From Planococcus citri (taxonomy: Eukaryota; Arthropoda; Insecta; Hemiptera; Pseudococcidae): a DNA stretch of 64,000 nt. This document shows, one piece after another, positions 45,221 through 58,009 of this stretch. Each line of letters begins with the position of its first letter. Position 1 is the stretch's first letter. The notes beneath the pieces are model-generated. The model saw only the letters and a list, made by a program, of their open reading frames with translations, had not been told where the DNA came from and made no database searches. The stretch covers positions 9,908,559-9,972,558 of the forward strand of contig NC_088680.1 in assembly GCF_950023065.1 (NCBI RefSeq), written 5' to 3'. A program made the translations under genes and the position numbers.

Positions 45221-46658
45221 TCATGCATTTTTTTGGGGGGAAAAAAACTTTTGGTCTCCAATCGAGCTGAAAATTAAGATAGGTATGAAGGTTTTTTGGT
45301 ACGGTGAATTAATTTCCTGAGTCAGATTTTCACCAGAGTGCACCACTTGCTTAGAAATACCCTTTTCAAAAGTGACCCTAAAAAAATGGTCGAATTTTGA
45401 TTTTTTTTTTTGACGAAATCTAACTAATTCGAGGTCACTGATTTTTAATATGACGTCCAAATTGACGATGGTTCTTTGGATTCCGAGATAAGCGCCAGTT
45501 TTTCATCAAGGAGGAGCGATCGCTCAAATCGAACAGCAGATTCGGACTCGGTAACCTCAAATTAGTCGAAAACGACATTTTACTCGATTTTTTTGAAAAT
45601 CTAAAAAATCCAAAAAATGCCAAGGGGTTAGGTTCATGCATTTTTTTGGGCGAAAAAACTTTTGGTCTCCAATCCAGCTGAAAATTTGTTTAGGGAAGTT
45701 TTTTGGAACGACGAATTCATTTCCGGTGTCAAATTTTTACCAGAGGGCACCACTTGCTTAGAAACAGCCTTTTCAAAAGTGACTTGAAAAAAATGGTCGA
45801 ATTTTGAATTTTTTTGACGAAATCTAACTAACTCGAGGTCACTGATTATGAATATGATGTCCAAATTGACGATGGTTCTTTGGATTCCGAGATAAGCGCC
45901 AGTTTTCCATCAAGAAGGAGCGATAGCTCAAATCGAACAGCAGATTCGGACTCGGCAACCTCAAATTAGTCAAAAACGACATTTTACTCGATTTTTTTGA
46001 AAATCTAAAAAATCCAAAAAATGCCAAGGGGTTAGTTCATGCATTTTTTTGGGCGAAAAAACTTTTGGTTCCCAATCCAGCTGAAAATTTATTTAGGGAG
46101 TTTTTTTGGGACAGCGTATTCATTTCCGGTGTCAAATTGTCACCAGAGTGCCCTCTTCTCTTGAAAACAGCCTTTTTTTGAGCTCAAAAATCACCTGGAA
46201 AATGTTGTCAAATTTCTCATTTTTTATGACAGATTCTGGCCAATTTCAGGTCGCTGATTTCGAATATGGCATCAAAAATGATGCAGGCTGTTTTGATTTC
46301 GAGATAGGAACCAGTTTTCCCTGAGGGAGAGGTGAGCGTTCAAATCGGACAGCAGATTCGGGCTCGGCGACCTCGATTTAGTCGAAAACGACATTTTACT
46401 CAATTTTTTTGGAAATCAAAAAAATCCAAAAAAATCCAAAGGGGTTAGTTCATGCATTTTTTTGGGCAAAAAAACTTTTTGTCGCCAATCGAGCTAAAAA
46501 TTTGTTTAGGGGGGGTTTTTGGGACGGCGAATTCATTTCTGGCGTCAGATTGTCCCAACAACGTCTCCTTCTACTGGAAATTCGTCATTTTTTGGACTCA
46601 AAATGAGCTAGAAAAAATATATCAAATTTTCATTTTTAATGACGATTTCTGACTAATT

Positions 46659-48521
46659 TGTAGTGGGAGAAAATTACAGCTTTCTCTCCCACTTTAGTGG
46701 GAGAAAATGATTTTCTTCCGTCACTTAAGCTGGGAGAAGCCTAATTTATTTTTCTACCACCTATGTCCTATATACTGCGAGAAATTTATTTCGTCGTAAT
46801 TCTGTCTTCCAACGTGGGAGAAAATAATTCTGTCTCTATACAGGATAGATTTTCTCCGGTCTTTTAGAGGAATGAATATTTTTCTGTCCCCTTAGCGACG
46901 AATATTCGACCATTTTAATGACCATTTATTATGTCATTGACCAAATGCGACATTTTTCCCAACCTATTTGGTGGTGGTGGCGCCTACGACCAATTACAGT
47001 TGCGAGATTATCGAATATCGACGATTATACACGATTATAACTTTGTATTTCCGGTGGTGGCGCCAAATTTACCTCCACTTCCGATATATTAACCAATAAC
47101 AATCAAGTTTTTTACGATTTTCGCCGAATATACGCGAATATGACGTAATACGAGCGCTGGTCGCCTACGTTAGCGCCGCTAGACGCGATATACGCGTGCG
47201 CCACTTACCCCACCCAGCTACTGCACGATTTTTGGTTACCGTAGACTATAAATATGCCGATCCGAGACAAAATCATTGATATTTGTTCAATAGCGCCATA
47301 GCTTTGAATAATATCCGCTAACAGGCACACAAGCGCCATAGCTTCGGTTAGCTCTCAATGAGTCGTTCTTCAAGAATTTGTAATAATCTACATTACAAGT
47401 TGTTAGTTGGTAAGTACTACAACTTCCAATGTCATCATCGTTATCTACTTGGATTGATCTGCAGCTCAATCCAAGAGATAAATTTAGATCCAGTACAGTT
47501 CGTGTTCAAGTTAAGTAGGTAATTCGGCCATACGAAACCTACGATGCTAAATGGATCAGACATCCACGACTCGGGCATTTTCGTCGCCATAGACGATTCT
47601 TGTCCTTAGCACTGTTTCCATTGAGGATATGTTATCGATTCTCGTCTGTCTCAGATCGGTTTCTGACAATTTAGTACAGAGGTAGGCACTTTAGTGCTTT
47701 TATTTTCCTTTTTTCCCCAAATTTCCTTTATTCTGATAAGTTATTTTGATAAGTTTATTCTGATAAGTTTTATTCTGATAAGTTCTCCCTTTCCCAATAG
47801 AAATCCCTTTATTTTGATAAGTTATTCTGATAAGTTCTCCTTTTTCCCAATAAAAACCCCTTTATTCTGATAAGTTATTCTGATAAGTAGTACACAAATC
47901 AAAAAGGACAATTTTGTATCAAAATGTCCACAATTTTCTCTTGGTAATTATAATATATAAGTTATTCCACAAGTTCTTTTCTTATTTATCGACGATTGTT
48001 GAATTGTCGAATTATTATTCTTGGTAAATCATTCCATCTACGACAAAAGTAAGTATTCCCACGAATAAAGTAAGTATTTCTAAGGTATGAGTGAATATGG
48101 TATTTTGGCGTTCAAGACTGAACATAGATTCGTAACATACACGAAGTATTGTATCGTGTCCCCACAAAAATATAAATAAATTTAAATATTCCGGTGGGAA
48201 TTAGGAATAATTCCTCGTCCGCGATTCATACGACCCTAAGATTATTGCACTGAGCTATCATCCGAATCGCGAGAGATATCAATTATATGCACACGACTAC
48301 ATCCATTAGAACCAGGAGAGTGCATAATAGGATATCCAGTACACCAAAGTGGATATGAGGTTATTAGTTACAATTAAGTTGTGTATCGTCGGCTCTCATA
48401 TCCTCAAAGAAATCAGAAATTCCAAAAGTCAAAAACTTCAAAACCTCAAAACGAAAAAATTTTCTGAATTTTTTGTTTTATGGTAGTTTTTGAATCTTTT
48501 CCAGTTTTTTCTCCCACCACA
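46659..48521. mobile_element. 1,863-bp element with TGT...ACA inverted ends, inserted in S2
   Basis: The left end TGTAGTGGGAGAAAA and right end TTTTCTCCCACCACA are a 15-base inverted repeat with one mismatch, flanked by AATT on both sides (46655-46658; 48522-48525). Removing the element plus one AATT leaves an S2 unit of 412 bases, the length of its neighbours, so the boundaries are exact. More GTGGGAGAAAAT words in both directions lie just inside the left end (46682-46820). A TATA box (TATAAATA, 47247-47254) and AATAAA (48064-48069) are present. The 4-bp duplication and TGT...ACA ends allow two readings: a non-autonomous DNA transposon (Ginger-like ends) or a long solo LTR. The long inverted ends and subterminal repeats favour the first. 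No coding capacity is recognised. Confidence 0.8.
47728..47888 (+). repeat. TTATTCTGATAAG minisatellite
   Basis: About nine imperfect copies of TTTATTCTGATAAGTT, some carrying CCC-rich spacers (TTCTCCCTTTTCCCAATA), lie inside the 1,863-bp element. Confidence 0.85.
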
Positions 48522-49559
48522 AATTCAAAGTCACTGAATCCAAAAATGACATTTGTTTGGCAATCGGACTCATATCCTGCGAAATGGTCGAAATTTCTCA
48601 CCGAAGCAGCGTCCCACGACACAAATGGACACCAGAGTCGGACTCGGCGTCCTCAAATTAGTCAAAAACGACCTTTCACTCGATTTTTTTGGAATTCAAA
48701 AAAATCCAAAAAATTTGAAGTGGTTAGCTCATGACGTCATGACTTTTTTTTTGGAACTTTTGGTTTACAATCCAGCAGTAAATTTGGATACAGGGGTATT
48801 CTAATCATAGTGCACCATTCTCTTGGAAATATAGCCTTTTTTGGGATTACAGATCAGCAAAAAAAAGTTGTGGAATTTTGAATTTTTTATGACGGATTCT
48901 GACTAATTCGAGGACGCTGATTTCGAATATGACGTCTAAATTCATCCTGGATTTTCTGATTCCGAGATGAGCGCCAGTTTCTCATGAAGGAGGGGCAAGT
49001 GCTCAAATCGGACAGCAGATTTGAACTTGGCGACCTTGAATTAGTCGAAAACGACCCTTTACTCGACTTTTTTGGAATTCAAAAAAAATCCAAAAAACGC
49101 AAAGGGGTTCATGCATTTTTTTTGACAAAAAAATTTTTAGTCTCCAATCGATCTGGAAATTTGGATACCCATGGGGATTATTTGGGACGGCGAATTCACT
49201 GCCGGTGTTAAATTTTTGCCAGAGTGCGCCATTCTCTTGGAAACAGCCTTTTTCGGGCTCAAAAATGAGCAAAATTTGAACTGCATTTTGCCACAATGAT
49301 AAAAAATTCAACCTTTTCCTCAAATAACTATACCGAGAGAAATCGTCAGAATTATGAAAATGACTGATTCTTATCATTAAAATTTACAAAGTGTCATTTT
49401 TTGTCACGATTTCAGAAAAATCCAATTTTTTTGGTGAAAACTGTCAAACTGACCCATGTTTAATTTTTGTAAAAATCACAAAAATAATCATCTCCTGAGC
49501 CAGAATTTCTGAAAAGAGTTACCTAAGTACATAAATAATATCTCATTGGAGCAAGTTTG

Positions 49560-49920
49560 ACTGAAAAAGCGGGTGGGCGGGTTCTGCGCCAGGAATAAAA
49601 AATTTGTTTTAAATTTTCGTGAAACAGGTGAAAATCATATTCTCAAGTAGATACATATGTATTATATTTTTCTATTTTTTTTTTATTTTAAAAATATTAA
49701 CCCATTAGGTAGATATTTTTTCAGTCGGTTTCTCATCGAATTTAATTCATTTTCACTTGTTTAATCCTCCCTCCAAAAAAAAAGTGGATTGGAAATTAAA
49801 AAGCAACTTAGAAATGGAGATGAAAAAACTGAAATTTGCTCCGGAGAGGTAGGCGGGTTCTGCGCCAGGAATGAATTATTCCAATCTCAAGTTGGCTCAA
49901 AAAGGACAGGAGAGAAAAAG
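49560..49920 (+). repeat. Satellite family S1, two plus-strand cores
   Basis: Cores at 49576-49596 and 49852-49872 (276 apart). The preceding words (TTTGCTCCGGAGAGGTA) match the copy at 43.2 kb. Confidence 0.8.
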
Positions 49921-52480
49921 AGCTGTTCGTTTTTTTTTTTGTGTGTGTGTTTAATGTAAAGAAGTGATCTCAATTTAGTATTTTCATTGTGGGAATCTAC
50001 ATTTATGACCATGGTTTAGTTTTATATGTATATTTAGGTATACGACATCCCCTGCTTATGGTTTTTATAAAATAATTTCAATCTATTCAATCAACTTAAT
50101 CAATTTTTTACTCTGTGAAAATTGTAAAAACCACCACACAACATTCGAATTAAGAACGTTTGTACGTATACCTCCTTTTTTTACGTAGCAGGGTTCGCTT
50201 ATACCGACATTGAAAGCTTATAATAATATATTAAAATGAAATATATACTACAAATATGCAGGTAGTCTATATACACACACACAACACAAACACATAAATA
50301 GAGACAGACGCAGCGAAACACCCTGTCGCGTCGAGTTTATCTCGGGGGTTTTGGCTGCTTATTTTTAGAAGGTATATCTTTTCAATTGAAATATTATTAT
50401 ATTAGCGATGAATAAATTGCGGCGTTTGAAAATTTCACCGTAATCCCATCTAATCGGTAATTGGAAAAGACTTGTGTGTTATTTGTACAATTCGCGCTAA
50501 TCCACCTCCTACGGTTAAGCTTGTGTTTGCCGACATCATCGATGAATTACACTTTATTAAGTACAACCCGAAATATAATGTACACCCGCGTCGAAGGCTT
50601 TTAACGGTTACCGAATTAATTCCTCTCTTGTGTTGTTCGCCGGGCTCGTTGCTCGGTGCTTGGCACATGGAGCAGAGTCTTGACAAAGGCGTAATAGTAC
50701 ATATACATAGCCTAAGCTTATAACACCGAAGATTTCCCTCTCTCTCTCTAAATATCTAACGAGTAGTATAAGCAAGATAAAATAGTAGAACAGTACTAAT
50801 ATATCATCGTTTTCCCTGTTCAACATCGAAAGCGAAATTATGACAGATATTTTCAAATAGAAATTGTGAGAAGGGTGGGGGGGAGGTGTGTTTGTGCAAA
50901 TTGTGGGTATAGGTGGGTAACTTGGGGTAGATTGGGCCCTGCTATGATTTAATCACCAAAATGTTTAATGTTTTGAGAATTTTGAAATATTATATTCCTA
51001 AGAGGTCAAGTTTCTGATCTGAAATTTTTATTGAAAGCTGTGTGAATTCTCCCCTTTCCCTCCCTCATACACATTTCTAGCTGCCCGAGCAAGAACCCCC
51101 GATAGAAGCTGCAACCACGATTTAATTCAAATGCATATTTTCCTGCTCGGATGAACAACCCTAGAGATACATTTAGAGGTGGGGGGGGGGGTTCTGCGCC
51201 AGGAATTTTTTCGCGACTCGTTTATTGCCTTACGGTCATCGTAGTTGTCGCTATTGTTGTTGTTGGTTAAAATAGAAACACACAGGCTTGATTTAGTATC
51301 GAATATAAACTTATTGGTTATCACAAATCAAGCCGAAATAGCGGCGATCGGTGACAAGTCTGCACTTTACGATGGTACGCTCAACAACGTTGATTAAAAT
51401 TTATATCTGTAATATGGGTACGGACAAACGTGACCGCGGTGTACTCTGCACTATCGTACGTTGCTTTCTGCCTGCTGCCTGCTTCCTTGCCTACTCGTCG
51501 TATAATATGAACGACCATTAATTTGATCGATTTTTAGAGCACGCAACGTGACAAATATTTATGGTAAAGTTTGCGGCTGCAGCGACCACCACTTCGCACT
51601 TCGCAGCTCTTTAAATAGCTGATAAAAGTCTCATACTCATAACTTTCAATTAACTCGATTGGGCTTGGATTATTTGCCAAATCTCACGTATTGATGTTTA
51701 TGGCCGATATTTTACATTTGTGCAGTTCGACATTCGAAACTCGACTCGTTTATTCAAGGTTTCTGTATTTCGATATTTTTGGCTAAAATTTTTTTCCCTT
51801 GGTTTTTTTTTTAGTCGCTTGAAAATGTTTACAGCTGAACGAACGTGCCGATTATTCTCAGAATGAGATTATTCTCCGTCTACCCAGCTTCCCACTTCCA
51901 CGGACGAGTCGATTTTACTCCGTGTGTACTTTTTGTCAGTATCGATAAAGCACTTTTTTTTTCATATCGGTTGCCTTTATACTCGTAAGAATGTTCGGCA
52001 GCAATAAAGGTTTCCTAAATATCATTTTCAAGCCCCATTTGGACACTTGAAAACGCAAGAGATAAAAGCAAACTTTTAAGTCGGTAAATATGTTGTTCGA
52101 CTATGCAACCGCCACACCATCACGCAGAGTAGGTTTATAAACCGATGGGTCTTTACGTCTGTGTTCGAGTATCGTCGTTGCAAGGTGAAGCTGGATTATT
52201 TATTTTTTTTCCTCCTCCAACGTGTGTATCCATTTGTGGTTGGCATGCTGGTTTCCACTTTCGAACCGTATCGTACTTTTACCCGGTTCGAATTTTGCAA
52301 ACGAAATGGTTCTCGGTATCCACTTGTGAGGAATTTTTCGAATAGTTCAGAGTGTATTTGCGATGTTATGACTGTGTAGAGGGGTGAGCCATTTGTCTCT
52401 AGTATGGGTTTCGATTCGGTTGTAATGTTTTGAAATACTCTTATCTTACGAGTATTTTTAATTCTTCAATTTTTATCTAA
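49921..52480. other. Mostly non-repetitive non-coding interval with one isolated S1 core
   Basis: No gene recognised. An isolated S1 core, truncated at its left by a G-run, lies at 51186-51206. Short ORFs (for example 50450-50686 minus) match nothing known. CA and CT microsatellites occur near 50275 and 50735. Confidence 0.4.
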
Positions 52481-52549
52481 TTTGAGTCCAAATAAAATTT
52501 GGTTTATGGGCAAATTCTCAAGCACCGAGGAAATAATTTTTCAGTCTAA

Positions 52550-55500
52550 TTTTTTTTTAGCGAAGATGAGTTTAATGTGTACCAAGCTTTTGTGTTGGAA
52601 AATTTCTCAAAACACTCCCCCCCCTCCCATCATCCCGATCTTCCACGACAACTTTTTTCTCAAAAGGGACATTGTAACGAACATTTTTTAAAATTTGCCT
52701 AAAAAAAGTTGGTCCTACTAACAAAATGGCGGCCATTTTGTTGACAGGTCAGGTTAAGTCGTGGATTTTGCTCTCCAACATAAGACTCGCATGACATTTT
52801 TTGAACTGGACAAATATAGATCGAGAGAGTATGCAAAAATTTCTCACCTGCCAAAAAGTCAAGTGCTGAAGAGCATTTTTCGATTTTTTGGTGAATTTCA
52901 AACAATCAAATTTGAGCTAAAAATGAGAAAAAAATCAAAATGTTACCAAGTTGATCTAGAAAGCTGAAATTTGGGATATACTATATTCTCAACCTGCAAA
53001 ATCGATTGGAAACAGTATAAAACAGTTTCGAGCAATTCTGGAGCCTCCAGTAGATTTTTGAAACCTGAAATTTCCACAAAATTGCATCAAATCAAGTTGG
53101 AAATCCGAAAATTACGCTACACTTAACTTGAAAACTCCATCAAGTCGATTGCTGATGAGTTTAAGTCATTTTGGAGACTCCAGTAAATTTTTGAAACTTT
53201 AAATTTTTACAAAATTTCATCAAAATGTAGTTGGAATTTGGAAAGCAGAAATTAATTCTGTAAACTAATTTCAATACGCTATGAAGTCGATTGCAGATGG
53301 ATTTCTAGTCGTTTTGGAGCTTCCAGCAACATTTTGAAAATTACTGGAGCCTCCAGTAGATTTTTGAAAATTGAAATTTCCACAAAACTTCATCAAATTG
53401 AGTTGAAAAGCCGACTGCCGGGAGTTGAAGTAATTTTGGAGTCTCCAGTGACTTTTTAGAAATTACTGGAGCCTCCAGTAAATTTTTCAAACTTTAAATG
53501 ATCACAAAATTTCATCAATAATGTAGTTGGAAAGCTGTAATTCATTCTGTAAACTAATCTCAATGCGCTATGAAGTCGACTGCATGTAGATTTCAAGTCG
53601 TTTTAGAGCCTCCAGCGTCTTTTTTAAAATTACTGGAGCCTCCAGTAGATTTTTGAAAATTGAAATTTCCACAAAACTTCATCAATTGAGTTGAAAAGCC
53701 GACTGCCGAGAGGTTGAAGTAATTTTGGAGTCTCCAGCGACTTTTTAGAAATTACTGGAGCCTCCAGTAAATTGTTCAAACTTTAAATTATCACAAAATT
53801 TCATCAATAATGTAGTTGGAAAGCTGTAATTCATTCTGTAAACTAATTTCAATGCGCTATGAAGTCGACTGCATGTAGATTTCAAGTCGTTTTAGAGCCT
53901 CCAGCGTCTTTTTTAAAATTACTGGAGCCTGCAGTAGATTTTTGAAAATTGAAATTTCCACAAAACGTCATCAAATTGTGTTGAAAAGCCGACTGCCGGT
54001 AGTTGAAGTAATTTTGGAGTCTCCAGCGACTTTTTAGAAATTACTGGAGCCTCCAGTACATTTTTCAAACTTTAAATTATCACAAAATTTCATCAATAAT
54101 GTAACTGGAAAGCTGAAATTCATTCTGTAAACTAAATTCAATACACTATGAAGCCGATTGCAGATGGATTTCAAGTCGTTTTGGAGCTTCCAGCAACATT
54201 TTGAAAATTACTGGAGCCCCCAGTAGATTTTTGACAATTGAAATTTCCACTAAACTTTATCAAATCGAGTTAAAAAGCCAACTGCCGGTAGGTACAAGTC
54301 ATTTTGGAGTCTCCAGCGACCTTTTAGAAATTACTGGAGCCTCCAGTAGATTTTTGAAAGTTGAAATTTCCACAAAATTTTGTCAAATGTAGTTGGAAAG
54401 CTGAAATTCATTCTGTGAACTCAATGCTAGGAATTTCCATAAAATTTTACCGAACAGAGCTGGAAATTCAAAATTCACACTGAACTTCAATTTCAACACG
54501 CCATCGAGTCGACTGTAGGTAGGCTCAAGTTATTTTGAAGTCTCCAGAGACGTTTTTGAAAATTCTTGGAGGCTCCAGCAGATTTTTGAAACTTGAAATT
54601 TCCACAAAAACTCATGAAATGCAGTTGGAAAGCCGAAATTCACTCTGCGAACTAATTTCAATACGCTCTGAAGTCGATTGCTGCTGGTTTCAAGACGTTT
54701 TGAAGCTTCCAGCTTCTTGTTGCAACTTTATGGCCGATAAGGTATCCATTATTTTTTTTTAAAAAATCGTTTCCAAATAAATTGGAATAGGAGGAGAATA
54801 GCAAGTTGATTGGGCATGTTGAAATACATTTCATAAAATTTACTTCTTAACCTAATTTCAACATGCTGAGTCAATTGGAGATGACTTCAAACTGTTCTGG
54901 AGCCTCAAAACATATTTTGGAAATTCAAGGTTTTCAAAAATGTTCAACCATCTGTGACAAATTAACTTTGTAATGCATTTTTCGATTTTTGGTGAATTTT
55001 TGCAAATCAAAAAGCCCAATGGGAAAGAATCAAAATTTTACCAAATTGACCTAGAATGTCTGAAACTTGATAAGAACCTTATTTTCGAACCACTTAATCA
55101 ATTGGAGACGGTTTTGAAACATTTTGAACATTTCTGGAGCCTCCAGCTGATTTTTGAAAGTTGAAAGTCAAGCCTTGAGCCTTTCAGGATAAGACTGATG
55201 GTGACATCATCACTTTCTCCAATTTTGACAAAACTCACCCAAAAAACCATCCCAATTTTTTTTTCAGACGACCCTCCCCCCACCCCAACCCGACAAATGT
55301 GCCCATATAGGTGCTCAAAATTGGAAAATTCTCATTTTCCGAAGCTGGAGTGATCCAAAAATTTTGGAAGTTTCACAAAAAGTAGTCACTAAGTAGGTGG
55401 GTTTTTATGAGGAGGGGAAGGGGGTGTTGAAAATTTCAAAAATTTGTAGAAAAAAACGCAGGGAGTACCTTTTGAAAATTTTTTCAAAAATGCAACTACA

Positions 55501-55900
55501 CTTTAAGGTAAGTAGGCATAACTAAGCTTTTTTGTGGAGCCCAAAAACTGGTGCAACATGCTCAAGAAAATCAAAATCAAAAATCTACTGGAGGCTTCAG
55601 AACACTGCTCAAAACGGCTCAAAATTGTTTCCAATCGATTTGAGGGGTCAAAAATAGTGTACAAACTGAATTTCAGCTTTTCACGTTAATTTGGTAAAAT
55701 TTACATATTTTTTCTCCATTTTTGGTCCCAAATTTGATTTTTAAAAAATCACTAAAAATCGAAAAATGCACTTCGAACTTAATTGAGGGGGTTAGGGGGG
55801 GGTTGTTATAGACCTTTTCGAAAATCTGGAATTTTCAAAATATGGATGGAGGCTCCAGAACATCCTGAAACCATCTCCAATTCCCTCAGCATTGTCCAGA
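52550..55900 (+). repeat. Dispersed repeat family A, copy 2 (large)
   Basis: This starts with the same lead-in as 1337 (ACTAACAAAATGGCGG, TGACAGGTCAG, GACATTTTTTGAAC), then GAGCCTCCAG modules. Between about 53041 and 54420 the modules form a regular tandem array (separate entry); after that they become irregular, with partial copies to about 55900. At its end some modules appear inverted (CTGGAGGCTTC, 55585), again like copy 1. Confidence 0.8.
53041..54420 (+). repeat. 289-bp tandem array within family A
   Basis: GAGCCTCCAGTAGATTTTTG (with minor variants) begins at 53347, 53636, 53925 and 54214: exactly 289 bases apart each time, and preceded by a first copy at 53041 (306). Each unit holds a second, related half-module (GAGCCTCCAGTAAATTTTTC) about 120 bases later, so the 289-bp unit itself arose from two halves of a shorter repeat. 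Confidence 0.9.
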
Positions 55901-58009
55901 TTAGGTTAAGAAGTCATTGATAATGAGATTTTATCCCATCAAAGAGCCTGAATTTGGAATTTAAGATTGAAAAAATTTTCTTTCAGATCTTTCAAAACTT
56001 CATGCACCCTATAAAATTAATCTGAAAATTCGATAAAAATACGCGTAAACATCCTACAAAGATACAACCAACTTTTCTCTCTCGAGATGGCCATCGTCTC
56101 TATAAGAAAAAAAAATCTCAAGAAAACACATCTCATCGATAAGCATTAAGCAGGGTGGCATCGACCCATGCAAAAATATCGCATAAAAGAGCGAAAAACA
56201 TGGTAATGAAATACCTGCTCATAATGAACGCCACTATAAGGTTACATTTGCAAGCTTTCAGCAGCGGCGTATACTATAAGACAGCCAACAAGAAGAAGAA
56301 GAAGAAGATGAGGAGGAAAAAAAGTCATCGAAAACGGCCTTTTTACGTCAAACATAGTTTTATCTTACGTTTTTCCCCTTTTTGTTTACTTTCTATTAGG
56401 AGAGCTATAGTATAAGTATATAGTATGGGTCTCTATTTTGTTCTCATCGTGAATTATCCCGTTTGTGTATTTTACAATACACTTTGCGTCTATTGTATTG
56501 AGCGTGATGGCGTTAATGGACCTTAATACAATACACCTATATACTGTCTTCTTTTATACACTTTCTGGTTGTTTTTCTTTTTTCATTTCTTATTTTTCGG
56601 CTACTTGTACTTTTAACGAGCTCGACGTGGCATTTAAAACATAAGGTCTATCGAAAAGAGAAAAATCCATTATAACTGAAAAGCGAACGAGAGGAAAAAA
56701 AGAAGCTATGAAGAAGAGGCCGAGGCGCGTTTAGAGAACAACGTAATTATTGACGTGATGGCTTTTATCGTATCTTTGGTCGAACCGCACAGCACAGCTA
56801 GAGCATTTTTAACTCTGGGCGAAAAACGATCCGATGATTATAAAAACTTTTGCTCTGTAGCCGAAAAAATCCCCAAAAGGGTACATACAAATATACCTCG
56901 TGGCTTTGATACGATACGTCTAGAAAATGAATCACATTTTCCTTATTATTATCGGCAATCTAGGTACCTAGTCGTTTGTATACCTGCATCAAGGGAAATA
57001 AACAACTTCCGCATATGTCACAGAATGCAAATTTTATACAAATAACTTCATTTAACTACCGACAATACTTTCACGCTCGATTTCATTTCTATACATGCCG
57101 CAGTTGTGTATCTACTGTACCCGGTCAATAAAGATACAAGGTGTATATTATAGAGGGTTAAATTGCAGTTCAACGACTCTAGGGTGTTAAATAGTATTAA
57201 AAAGTTGACATGAAAAACAAATTATACCAGTTTGGAAATGATAAAGGAGAGAGGAAGGGTAGAGGAGGATTTTATTTTCATTATATATGACGACGATGAT
57301 GATATTGGCGTTTATATAAATACATAATTTTTATATCGTCGAATCCTTTTGCATTTTATATATTGCTAGACAGCGTGGCACTTTTTGAAATTATTCAATT
57401 AATTTACTCGTATATTCGTCCCTCGAATCGAGTAATACGATAATAGTGTTCCATATTAATGATAATTCATCGTATTCGTTTTTCTATAAATTCTATAAAG
57501 TGATTTTATCAGTTGCGAAAAAAATTGTGGGTTAGTTCAGCTGAGTTGTGAGATGAAGAAGACATTTTCTAAACATTTTGAATATACCGTTTTTTATAGC
57601 TCGAGAATAAAATATTTTAATGTACGTTATTGATCCATCTATATCTGAACAGAAAATCAAGTTTAGATTTCAGATAATGCTCTGTTTTCTTGGACGACTT
57701 CCCTTCGAATGGTTTAGTGAAACAATTCCATTTTCTAATCCCTTAGAGGCCTGAAGAGTCATCCTATTGAAAAACAGTTCAACTTTGAAGATTCACGTCT
57801 TATAACTAGTTGACCTTGGAGATGGGCAATCTGTTTTACAAAGTTTTAAAGAAAATAGGACATTTAAAATCAGTACCTACCTATAATTGCCAACCTTGAA
57901 AAGCTCAAAATTTCACTTTAAAAAATATCAACCCTCCTCTTCCTCTTTATAATATTGGCCCTCTTTGCAAGGCAAAGATTTAAGCAGTAAAACCTGTGAG
58001 TTTTTAACC
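55901..58009. other. Non-coding interval
   Basis: Mostly non-repetitive DNA of mixed composition; one TAGGTACCTA at 56961-56970. A 96-codon plus-strand ORF (56755-57045) has no domain I recognise and no splice or promoter support. Confidence 0.35.

Larger units (their letters stand above)
45221..49290 (+). repeat. Satellite family S2, ~410-bp units
   Basis: TCATGCATTTTTTTGGG marks unit starts at 45221, 45634, 46038 and 46450 (spacings 413, 404, 412); later, more diverged starts are 48729 and 49109 (380). The unit contains ACTTTTGGTCTCCAATC, GAATTCATTTCCGGTGTCA, CAGAGNGCACCA, CTTGGAAACAGCCTTTT, AATTCGAGGTCACTGATTT, CCGAGATAAGCGCCAGTTTT, CAAATCGAACAGCAGATTCG and CGACATTTTACTCGATTTTT. The fourth unit is split by the 1,863-bp element at 46659. 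Short ORFs on both strands repeat with the units and are not genes. Confidence 0.9.

Noticed and set aside
56755..57045. 96-codon ORF in apparently unique DNA
   Set aside because: No recognisable domain, no promoter or splice support, and of a length expected by chance in a window this size.
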